A stretch of 64,000 nt of DNA from Blastopirellula marina (GTDB lineage: Bacteria; Planctomycetota; Planctomycetia; Pirellulales; Pirellulaceae): contig NZ_PUHY01000006.1 of the NCBI RefSeq assembly GCF_002967765.1, forward strand, positions 1 to 64,000, written 5' to 3'. Position 1 is the stretch's first letter. The number at the start of each line of letters is the position of its first letter. Below the pieces are notes generated by a model. That model ran no database searches. It was given only the letters and a program-made list of their open reading frames with translations, and was not told the origin of the DNA. Made by a program: the position numbers and the translations under genes. This document shows, piece after piece, positions 6,994-13,010 of this stretch.

Positions 6994-7506
6994 AAACAAG
7001 AAACCCCAACCACGAAGTTCACCGATTCCAAAGGGCGTAAGTGGGTCGCGTCGATCGACGTTCCGACCGTCAAGGAATTGAAGGCCGAGCTGGGCGTCGA
7101 TCTGCTGGAGCTGCTGGACGGCAAGGCGGACGTTCTGCAGAAGCTAATCGATAACCCGGTCTTGTTCGTCGACGCGTTGTATATCATCTGCCGCGAACAA
7201 TGCGAAAAGGTCAAGGTCACCGATATCGACTTCGGCCGCGGCCTGGTGGGCGAAGGAATCGACAACGCGGCCAGCGCTTTCATGGTGGGCCTTGCTGATT
7301 TTTTCCCCTACGGCCGGCGTCGAATCGTTCTCGGCGTGATCGAGAAGCTGACCGAATCGCAGGCCCGAATCACGAACAAGACGCTGGAAGCGTTGAAGTC
7401 GGACAAGCTGACCCAGGCGATGGACAAGCAAGTCGACCAGGCGATGGAGAAGTGGTTCCACGAGGTCGACCAGTTGGCGGCTGGTGGCAAATCGTCCACG
7501 AACTAG
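6991..7506 (+). CDS. Tail assembly chaperone, N-terminal (gpG-like) frame
   Basis: 171 residues. In lambda-like phages the gene just before the tape measure encodes a chaperone (gpG), and a programmed -1 slip yields a longer gpGT that binds the tube protein. Seen: a helix-rich acidic protein with Val-Lys-Glu-Leu-Lys-Ala-Glu-Leu-Gly-Val-Asp-Leu near residue 28, Asp-Phe-Phe-Pro at 103-106, and a charged C-terminal helix. A second frame in -1 phase overlaps its 3' part. The canonical slippery heptamer T-TTT-TTC lies in the correct phase at 7299-7305, earlier than usual. Function is inferred from order and frame overlap. Confidence 0.65.
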   Translation: MKQETPTTKFTDSKGRKWVASIDVPTVKELKAELGVDLLELLDGKADVLQKLIDNPVLFVDALYIICREQCEKVKVTDIDFGRGLVGEGIDNAASAFMVGLADFFPYGRRRIVLGVIEKLTESQARITNKTLEALKSDKLTQAMDKQVDQAMEKWFHEVDQLAAGGKSSTN

Positions 7507-7793
7507 CGGCCGTTTGCCAGGTCGACCCCAACCGACGCGGCCAGACGCTTCGCGAAATCGTCTGGATGAGCAACCAGCGGGGAAAACACGAATGGCAACA
7601 AACGGCCTTGTTGGCTTCGATCCTGATCAACGCGAACCGTGACCCGAAGAAGCGGCCGATCAGTCCGGATGAAATCAACCCCTACGTGAAATCCAAGCAA
7701 TCATCGGGCGGCCTGCGGATCTGCAAACAGAACCAGGCGGTTCTCAAAAAACTGTTTACCGAGAGGGCGAAACATGCCATCGGGATCGAGTAG
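7299..7793 (+). CDS. Tail assembly chaperone, -1 frame (T-like) extension
   Basis: Stop-free -1 frame relative to the gpG-like gene, from the heptamer T-TTT-TTC (7299-7305) to TAG at 7791-7793. A slip at the heptamer would give a product of about 267 residues. The first 50 codons read as a Gly/Asp/Arg/Pro-rich linker; from about 7482 on the frame looks like a real domain, with Trp-Trp-Gln-Ile-Val-His-Glu-Leu, then a helical region, Ala-Leu-Leu-Ala-Ser-Ile-Leu-Ile-Asn-Ala-Asn-Arg-Asp and Pro-Asp-Glu-Ile-Asn-Pro-Tyr, typical of gpT-like halves. Near the end of the 0 frame (7480-7506) I see no canonical heptamer. Independent initiation at GTG 7452 or ATG 7566 is an alternative. Confidence 0.55.
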   Translation, partial: FFPLRPASNRSRRDREADRIAGPNHEQDAGSVEVGQADPGDGQASRPGDGEVVPRGRPVGGWWQIVHELAAVCQVDPNRRGQTLREIVWMSNQRGKHEWQQTALLASILINANRDPKKRPISPDEINPYVKSKQSSGGLRICKQNQAVLKKLFTERAKHAIGIE

Positions 7794-8322
7794 CTTCGGC
7801 GTCGATATGCGGATCAAACGCATGTTTTTAGATCGACCGTATGTCTATCGATCGATCTCAAAGGGCAAGCTGGCCGCATTGAAACACCAGGCCGGCCGTA
7901 TTCGCACGATCGCCCGTCGATCGATGCGACGGGTTAGCAAAGCGGCGGCCAGGAAGGCGGCGCTCAAACGCAAAGAAGCGATGGATCGCGGCGATCGAGC
8001 TTTCCGCGATCCAACGGTTAGTCGACCAGGTCACCCGCCCAAGATCCACACCGAGGGAAACTTCAACCCGAAGTTTATTCTCTTCGGTTACGACCCCAAC
8101 CGGGACGTTGTGGTTGTCGGTCCGGTCCGGACCAATTCGCGGCACAACGCGGTGAAGTCACTAGAGAAGGGCGGCCGCGTTCCCATTTACATGGGGCGGA
8201 AGAACCGACGGCGTTTGATCAAGACGGTTTTCGTTCGGGCGCGGCCATTCATGGAACCGGCCGAAAAGATAGCCCGCGAAGATTGGGAAGGCGATTGGGC
8301 CAACATTCAAAACGGATTTTAG
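7774..8322 (+). CDS. HK97-gp10-like phage morphogenesis protein
   Basis: 182 residues, strongly basic, ATG 7774 overlapping the T-like frame by 20 bases, with AGAGGG upstream. The N-terminal half is rich in Arg/Lys/Ala; the second half has Asn-Pro-Lys-Phe-Ile-Leu-Phe-Gly-Tyr, Val-Val-Val-Val-Gly-Pro-Val and a late Ala-Arg-Pro-Phe-Met-Glu-Pro-Ala motif. An Arg-Pro-Phe-(Leu/Met)-x-Pro-Ala-x-x-Lys ending is typical of HK97-gp10/virion-morphogenesis proteins that act in tail completion. Such genes usually precede the tail tube, so the place after the chaperone is somewhat unusual. Confidence 0.55.
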   Translation: MPSGSSSFGVDMRIKRMFLDRPYVYRSISKGKLAALKHQAGRIRTIARRSMRRVSKAAARKAALKRKEAMDRGDRAFRDPTVSRPGHPPKIHTEGNFNPKFILFGYDPNRDVVVVGPVRTNSRHNAVKSLEKGGRVPIYMGRKNRRRLIKTVFVRARPFMEPAEKIAREDWEGDWANIQNGF

Positions 8323-8338
8323 CGAGAACGAAACCGGA

Positions 8339-8364
8339 GATTAGAAACGCCCCCTTTTCTAATC
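8339..8364. terminator. Stem-loop before tape measure gene
   Basis: Perfect nine-base arms GATTAGAAA (8339-8347) and TTTCTAATC (8356-8364) around an eight-base C-rich loop. There is no T-run after it, so it may be an RNA processing or stability element and not a terminator. It is AT-rich, unlike the GC-rich repeats A and B. Confidence 0.4.
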
Positions 8365-8374
8365 GCCGCTAACC

Positions 8375-8410
8375 AAGGGAGCGAACGCGGAAGCGTTCCA
8401 CGAAAAGATG
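8375..8410 (+). promoter_or_regulatory. Shine-Dalgarno - hairpin - ATG leader of tape measure gene
   Basis: AAGGGAG (8375-8381), hairpin GAACGC-GGAA-GCGTTC (8383-8398), nine bases, ATG 8408. Linear spacing 26, folded spacing ten. Confidence 0.65.
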
Positions 8411-10390
8411 TCGACCGGGGGAGTACGAGCGGGCGGGGCGTTTATTGAGCTATTCGTTAAGGATGGGCTCGATAAGGGTCTGCGATCGGCACGCGCCAAG
8501 CTGACATCGTTCGCCAGTTCGATGAACGGCATGGGCCGAAATCTATTTAGCTTCGCGGCTGTGGGAGCTGCCCCACTGGCGTTGGCGATCGGCACCTTCT
8601 CAGACTTCGCCGACAAGATGTCCGCGGTCCGAGCGGTTAGCGGGGCGACCGAGGCCCAGTTCGCCCAACTGGAAAAGACGGCCCGAGCGTTGGGCGGGTC
8701 GACCAGCTTTTCCGCAAGCCAGGTCGCGGAAGGCATGAAGTACTTGGGGCAGGCCGGCTACTCGACCGAACAAATCATTTCCGGAATTCCGGCCGTGTTG
8801 AACCTGGCCCGGGCCGGAGCGATCGACCTGGGCGTGGCTTCCGACATCGCGTCCGACGTTGGTTCCGCGTTCGGCATGACGGCCGACGAATTGGGACGCG
8901 TGGCGGACGTGATCGCGGCGACGGCTTCCAGCGCCAACACCAGCGTCGGCATGATGGGCGAAACGTTCAAGTATGCCGCGCCCCTGGCGAAGGCGGCCGG
9001 CCAGTCGATCGAGGACACGGCCACGGCGATCGGCTGGATGGGAAACAGCGGCATCAAGGCCAGCATGGCCGGTACCGACCTGGCGTTGATTCTTAAAAAC
9101 CTGGGAGGCGATGCCCGCGAAGGCCTGGCCGCGGTAGGCGTGGAAACGGTCGACGCGGAAGGGAACATCCGAAGCGTGATCGACGTGATGAAGGAAGTGG
9201 GCGAGGCAACCAAGGACATGACCCAAGCGGACCGCCTGGCGTTCTTTTCCGCGAACTTCGATCGGGCGGCCAAGTCGGCGATCATCATGGCGGACGCGGG
9301 CGATTCGATCGACGTTCTACGGGAGAAGATCGAAAACTCGGAAGGGGCCGCGGCCAAGATGGCCGAAATGATGGACGACAATCTGGGCGGAAGCTTCCGG
9401 AAGTTCTTATCGGCGATCGAAGCGGTCCAGATCTCGATCGGTAAGTCGGTCGAAGGCCCGCTTCGTAGCTTTATCGACGGGGCGGCCGAAGCGGCGTCGA
9501 TCGTGGCCAAGTTCATAGAAGAAAACGGCTATATCGTGCAAGTGTTCGGCGCTATCGTCGTCGCCCTGGCTGCCGCGGCTGCCGGTTTCCTGGGCTTGGC
9601 GTTGGTGATCAATATCGTGGCGGGAGCGGTCACCGCGCTGATCGGCTTGTGGGGTGTGCTTACCGCGGTAATCACCTTCCTGGCTTCACCGATCGGCCTG
9701 GTGGTTGCGGCGCTAGGGCTGGGCGTGGCGGCCTTCCTGTATTTCAGCGGGGCAGGATCCGCGGCGGCCCGCGCGGTAGGCGGGGCGTTCCAATCGTTGA
9801 AGGAAACCGTCGGCCCTGTGCTGTCGGCTTTGCGTGATGCCTTGAACGCGGGCGAATGGGAGCTGGCCGCCCAACTGCTGTGGTCTTCGATCAAAACGGT
9901 TTTCTTCGAGAGCATGGCCGCGATTCTCAAAGAGCTTCAAGACTGGGTCGGCCAGATTAGCCACACGATGGGCGAGATCGCCCGCGGCTGGGGCTTGGAG
10001 ATGCAACGGCAGGGACTGTTCGCGAAACAGGAAATGCAAAAGAACCTGGTCCAAGTCGAGAAGGTTCGGAAGGAAGCGGCGATCGATGCCATGTTGGCCG
10101 ATCTGCCAACCGTGACCGCCTACGGCCTGGACGATCTGAAAACGGAAACGGATCCCTTAGGCGACCTGGCCGGCGCGAAGGCCTACGGCTTAGACGATCT
10201 CGGAGACGTGGGGAACCAGGTCGCGAAAACCTGGGACATGGCAGTGGGCACAACCAACAGCTTCGCCGCGGGGCGTATCGGTCAACAAGCCCGACCGATG
10301 GAGAAGGTCGAAAACGAACTGCAGAGCGTTAACGACAAGTTGGCCAAGCTGATCGACCAGGGCGAAGATCAACTCGAGTTCGGGAGCTAA
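8408..10390 (+). CDS. Phage tail tape measure protein (TP901 core)
   Basis: 660 residues. The tape measure fixes tail length and travels with DNA into the host. Residues about 60-230 match the TP901-type core: Phe-Ala-Asp-Lys-Met-Ser-Ala-Val-Arg-Ala-Val-Ser-Gly-Ala-Thr, Leu-Gly-Gly-Ser-Thr-Ser-Phe-Ser-Ala, Met-Lys-Tyr-Leu-Gly-Gln-Ala-Gly-Tyr, and later Met-Gly-Asn-Ser-Gly-Ile-Lys-Ala-Ser. Residues about 374-450 are a run of hydrophobic, Gly/Ala-rich segments able to cross a membrane. Near the C-terminus the heptapeptide AYGLDDL occurs twice. At 660 residues the predicted tail is of moderate length. Together with the tube and chaperone genes this makes the phage a long-tailed type. Confidence 0.93.
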   Translation: MSTGGVRAGGAFIELFVKDGLDKGLRSARAKLTSFASSMNGMGRNLFSFAAVGAAPLALAIGTFSDFADKMSAVRAVSGATEAQFAQLEKTARALGGSTSFSASQVAEGMKYLGQAGYSTEQIISGIPAVLNLARAGAIDLGVASDIASDVGSAFGMTADELGRVADVIAATASSANTSVGMMGETFKYAAPLAKAAGQSIEDTATAIGWMGNSGIKASMAGTDLALILKNLGGDAREGLAAVGVETVDAEGNIRSVIDVMKEVGEATKDMTQADRLAFFSANFDRAAKSAIIMADAGDSIDVLREKIENSEGAAAKMAEMMDDNLGGSFRKFLSAIEAVQISIGKSVEGPLRSFIDGAAEAASIVAKFIEENGYIVQVFGAIVVALAAAAAGFLGLALVINIVAGAVTALIGLWGVLTAVITFLASPIGLVVAALGLGVAAFLYFSGAGSAAARAVGGAFQSLKETVGPVLSALRDALNAGEWELAAQLLWSSIKTVFFESMAAILKELQDWVGQISHTMGEIARGWGLEMQRQGLFAKQEMQKNLVQVEKVRKEAAIDAMLADLPTVTAYGLDDLKTETDPLGDLAGAKAYGLDDLGDVGNQVAKTWDMAVGTTNSFAAGRIGQQARPMEKVENELQSVNDKLAKLIDQGEDQLEFGS

Positions 10391-10398
10391 TTGGTGAC

Positions 10399-10422
10399 AT
10401 GCTTCCGCACGTAATCCATTAG
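10399..10422 (+). CDS. Possible 7-codon leader peptide MLPHVIH
   Basis: ATG-to-TAG frame of seven codons, near copy of MLPHVLC at 6070. It starts nine bases after the tape measure stop; a GGAG lies 12 bases upstream within that gene's end. The next 20 bases are also shared with the 6070 copy and lead into the Shine-Dalgarno/hairpin at 10437. Confidence 0.3.
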   Translation: MLPHVIH

Positions 10423-10436
10423 AACACGCAAACCAT

Positions 10437-10472
10437 AGGAGGGAACGCGGAAGCGTTCTACCAAAGAAGATG
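10437..10472 (+). promoter_or_regulatory. Shine-Dalgarno - hairpin - ATG leader
   Basis: AGGAGG (10437-10442), hairpin GAACGC-GGAA-GCGTTC (10443-10458), eleven bases, ATG 10470. Linear spacing 27, folded spacing eleven. The leader back to 10397 is nearly the same as that at 6068-6128. Confidence 0.65.
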
Positions 10473-11315
10473 GCCGTTGAAATTTACGAAGTTTTCCAAT
10501 CGCAAGGTGGCAAGGATGCCATGACCGGCAAAGGTTCAAGCCGGAAACTGCTTTTCCACGTGTTGGGATCGGACGACGACGCCACGATCATCGCCGCGGC
10601 TGCGGGATTGGCCCCGGCAACGGTCACCGGTTACACCGGCGCGTTGAACCTGGACGGTTTCAGCAAGTCGCAAGTCGCCCCCGGTTTCTGGGCGGTCGAA
10701 GCGTCTTACATCGATCCGCAAAGGCAACAAGAGAAGGAACGGCCCGATACTGGAAGCCTGGTCGCGAGCTGGGACACGACCGGCGGAACGCAACACATTA
10801 CGGCCAGTTTGGAAACGTTGGCTTCGACCGCCTATTCCGCTTCCTACGACGCCCCCGATTTTAAGAAGGCGATCGAGGTCACCACCAGCGGCGTGAATGG
10901 AACAGACGTAACCGTTCCGATCTTGCAACTGGAATATGAATACACGTTCCCCAACGCGTCGGTTACGGATGCCTATATCCGGAAGCTGCGCGACCTGACC
11001 GGCACCACGAACGACGCGATCTGGCGCGGATGGGCGATCGGCGATCTGTTGTTCCTGGGATCCAACGGCCGCCAATCGTCGAAGGGAGACATCACGGCCC
11101 GCTTCATCTTCGCGGCCGGGAAGAAAATCACACTTTCCGCGGCGGATATCAACATGGTCGACGACTTGAAAAAAGGGGCCCACGATCACCTCTGGTTCTA
11201 CTTCAAGACGTTTCAAGACACATCGGCGGAAGAGATCGTCGCGCGGCCGGCTGCCGCTTACGTCGAGCGACTTTACGAGAAGTCGACGTTCACCGAATTG
11301 GGTATTGGTTCCTAA
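10470..11315 (+). CDS. Phage tail protein of unknown function (distal-tail position)
   Basis: 281 residues, ATG 10470 set by the hairpin leader. No family recognised. The sequence is rich in Thr, Ser and Ala with alternating strand patterns (Val-Glu-Ile-Tyr-Glu-Val-Phe, Leu-Gln-Leu-Glu-Tyr-Glu-Tyr-Thr-Phe) and late helices, ending in a Leu-Tyr-Glu-Lys-Ser-Thr-Phe-Thr-Glu-Leu stretch. Directly following the tape measure, the usual candidate is the distal tail protein that begins the baseplate; that is only inferred from order. Confidence 0.55.
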   Translation: MAVEIYEVFQSQGGKDAMTGKGSSRKLLFHVLGSDDDATIIAAAAGLAPATVTGYTGALNLDGFSKSQVAPGFWAVEASYIDPQRQQEKERPDTGSLVASWDTTGGTQHITASLETLASTAYSASYDAPDFKKAIEVTTSGVNGTDVTVPILQLEYEYTFPNASVTDAYIRKLRDLTGTTNDAIWRGWAIGDLLFLGSNGRQSSKGDITARFIFAAGKKITLSAADINMVDDLKKGAHDHLWFYFKTFQDTSAEEIVARPAAAYVERLYEKSTFTELGIGS

Positions 11316-11322
11316 GCAACAC

Positions 11323-11340
11323 GTTCGCAGGGAAGCGAAC
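11323..11340. repeat. Short hairpin after tail gene
   Basis: GTTCGC-AGGGAA-GCGAAC, perfect six-base stem, eight bases behind the stop. Another member of the loose family of small GC-rich hairpins. Confidence 0.5.
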
Positions 11341-11342
11341 TA

Positions 11343-11366
11343 AAGGAGGCGACGCGGAAGCGTTGC
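11343..11366 (+). promoter_or_regulatory. Orphan Shine-Dalgarno - hairpin without a gene
   Basis: AAGGAGG (11343-11349) and hairpin GCGACGC-GGAA-GCGTTGC (11349-11366, one G-T pair) as in the functional leaders, but no ATG follows at a useful distance; the nearest start-like codon, TTG 11369, opens only eight codons. Either a gene was deleted between this leader and the next (11413), or the block was duplicated. Confidence 0.5.
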
Positions 11367-11374
11367 TTTTGGCC

Positions 11375-11390
11375 AGGCGGTTACCCGCCT
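11375..11390. repeat. Phage hairpin repeat B variant
   Basis: AGGCGG-TTAC-CCGCCT; stem identical to the 441 and 6670 copies, loop changed. Confidence 0.6.
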
Positions 11391-11412
11391 ATTAGTTATC
11401 AGGTCAACAATC

Positions 11413-11448
11413 AGGAGCGACGCGGTAGCGTTGCATGGAAAAACGATG
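11413..11448 (+). promoter_or_regulatory. Shine-Dalgarno - hairpin - ATG leader of hydrolase gene
   Basis: AGGAG (11413-11417), hairpin CGACGC-GGTA-GCGTTG (11418-11433, extendable by one G-C pair), then ATG 11435 immediately and ATG 11446 eleven bases on. Only 11446 is in frame with the hydrolase. Confidence 0.6.
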
Positions 11449-12111
11449 GATCGTCCAAACCTGTTGATTCACACCGCGATAAGCGGCTTTACCCAAAGCG
11501 TCGGCCAGTGGAACGGCATCTTGGAATTGACTGAGAAGCTACGGGAAAAGAACTGCGACGGCGTCCGAAGCCGCGTCCACTATTACCCCTGGCACGCCAA
11601 CTTTGCCCACGTGGCCGAATACTACTGGGCAATTGGTGAGAAGTACGGCGTTCGCCCGATCCTGGGCGTTTATGCGTATAGCTGGGGAGCTGGCCGCGGG
11701 GCGATTCAACTGGCCAAGCAACTGAAACGCCGGGGGCTCAGCATTCGCGTGATGGTGTTGTCGGATCCGGTTTATCATCACCCGTTTGCCCCCTGGCGAG
11801 CTTTGCGGAATTGGTGCTTGCCACTGATCGGCGAACCAGTGATCCGGATCCCTGACAACGTTCGCGAGGTTTATTCCTTCCACCAAACGCAAAACCGACC
11901 GAGCGGCCACAAGCTGATCAGCGGCGGCCAAGGTGGCGGCGCGTTCATCCACCTGCAGAAGGTGTTGCGCTACGATCATCAATACATGGACAACGCCCCC
12001 GAGTTCCACGACCTGGCGTTGGCCGAAGCGGCGAAGCTATGCAAGCTGGCCGGCGGCAAAGCCAACCCGATCGTTCACCAAACCCTTCGCGATATGCGGG
12101 AAGCGGGCTAA
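11446..12111 (+). CDS. Phage-encoded alpha/beta-hydrolase (lipase/esterase-like)
   Basis: 221 residues from ATG 11446 (TTG 11431 is in frame but inside the hairpin). The fold is suggested by Pro-Asn-Leu-Leu-Ile-His-Thr at the N-terminus, a nucleophile elbow Ala77-Tyr-Ser79-Trp-Gly81 preceded by a hydrophobic strand, a possible acid at Asp107 after Val-Met-Val-Leu-Ser, and a possible catalytic His178 in Tyr-Asp-His-Gln-Tyr-Met-Asp. Before it lie Gly-Gly-Gln-Gly-Gly-Gly. The pattern His-x-x-(Ile/Met)-Asp-x-x-Pro near the C-terminus is common in lipase-like hydrolases. Encoded between tail genes, it may be a tail-borne envelope esterase or a LysB-like lysis enzyme. No signal peptide is visible. 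Substrate unknown. Confidence 0.65.
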   Translation: MDRPNLLIHTAISGFTQSVGQWNGILELTEKLREKNCDGVRSRVHYYPWHANFAHVAEYYWAIGEKYGVRPILGVYAYSWGAGRGAIQLAKQLKRRGLSIRVMVLSDPVYHHPFAPWRALRNWCLPLIGEPVIRIPDNVREVYSFHQTQNRPSGHKLISGGQGGGAFIHLQKVLRYDHQYMDNAPEFHDLALAEAAKLCKLAGGKANPIVHQTLRDMREAG

Positions 12112-12121
12112 GGGGGAAGCG

Positions 12122-12940
12122 ATGCAAAAACGAGTCTCGGCGGGGCAACGGATCAACGGCAACATTTCTGCCAGCGCGATGAACGAGCTGGGGAAGATGA
12201 TCCAGGAACGCAACGCGGCCAAGCTGTCCAGGGGTGGCCAGGCGATCGAGCTGGCCGCGGGGCCTGGCCTGTTCATCCAAGCAAGCAACAGCGTTCCCGC
12301 CACGATGGAACGTGGCGAGTGGATGGCCATAAGCGGAACCACGTTCGACGTAACGGACCGGGAAGATCGCTGGCCATTCGAGACGGAAGCCAAGGCCGCG
12401 TATCTGACCACCACTTCGATCGTGTTACCCGTGTTCGCGATGGCAATGGAAAAGGTTCCTAACGGCCGCGTGGGCGTGTTTCAGATCGCTGGCATCGCCC
12501 GAACCAAGATCTTCGCCCCGCCTAGTGCATCGGCCAAGACTTTGATCACCGCGTTTTACGATGACGACGCGGCCGGCACCAATCCGCGGATGCTGACCGG
12601 AAGCGAGCATCCGATGGGATCGATCGACGTGATCTGGCACGACACCTACACGGCCAACGCGTCGGAATATGTTCCGGTATGGGCCATGGTGCGTTGGCCA
12701 GGGGCACCGCGGCAAAGCTGCCGACCGTTTCAAGCATCGGGGCCGATGGGCGAAGGGGGCCTCCCGGCGAACGAGATCAACGTAGCGTGGCAAGATCAGC
12801 AAGGGGGAAGCGGTGTCGCCTTCGATCGCTGGGGAGAATACGCGGCCCTCGATAGCCCCATGAAAGGGCACGCCACATTCATCGACGGGAAGATGGAAAT
12901 CATGGGCATCAACAATTGCGACGGCTACACGGTTTCATGA
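12122..12940 (+). CDS. Phage structural protein of unknown function
   Basis: 272 residues from ATG 12122, with AGGGGGAAG directly upstream, ten bases after the hydrolase stop. The frame is open from 11933, but that part overlaps the hydrolase. Beta-rich composition, Trp-rich (for example Arg-Trp-Pro-Phe-Glu, Val-Ile-Trp-His-Asp, Val-Ala-Trp-Gln-Asp), no catalytic motif. Likely a tail-tip or baseplate component by position. The last base of its TGA is the first base of hairpin repeat B. Confidence 0.55.
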   Translation: MQKRVSAGQRINGNISASAMNELGKMIQERNAAKLSRGGQAIELAAGPGLFIQASNSVPATMERGEWMAISGTTFDVTDREDRWPFETEAKAAYLTTTSIVLPVFAMAMEKVPNGRVGVFQIAGIARTKIFAPPSASAKTLITAFYDDDAAGTNPRMLTGSEHPMGSIDVIWHDTYTANASEYVPVWAMVRWPGAPRQSCRPFQASGPMGEGGLPANEINVAWQDQQGGSGVAFDRWGEYAALDSPMKGHATFIDGKMEIMGINNCDGYTVS

Positions 12941-12955
12941 GGCGGTGCCCCGCCT
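12940..12955. repeat. Phage hairpin repeat B variant at stop codon
   Basis: AGGCGG-TGCC-CCGCCT begins at the last base of the upstream TGA. Same stem as the 441 copy. Confidence 0.6.
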
Positions 12956-12977
12956 AACAGATTGACGATTAACCAAC

Positions 12978-13010
12978 AGGGAGCGAACGCGGTAGCGTTC
13001 CATGCAAATG
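12978..13010 (+). promoter_or_regulatory. Shine-Dalgarno - hairpin - ATG leader
   Basis: AGGGAG (12978-12983), hairpin GAACGC-GGTA-GCGTTC (12985-13000), seven bases, ATG 13008. Folded spacing eight, linear 24. An in-frame ATG at 13002 is only one base from the hairpin, so 13008 is the better start. Confidence 0.65.

Noticed and set aside
7480-7506. Frameshift site at the very end of the chaperone 0 frame
   Set aside because: GGT-GGC-AAA-TCG and its surroundings contain no X-XXY-YYZ heptamer; kept only as an alternative.
399-13000. CRISPR array from the many short palindromic repeats
   Set aside because: Repeats are 12-16 bases, spaced by whole genes, without regular spacers or cas genes.
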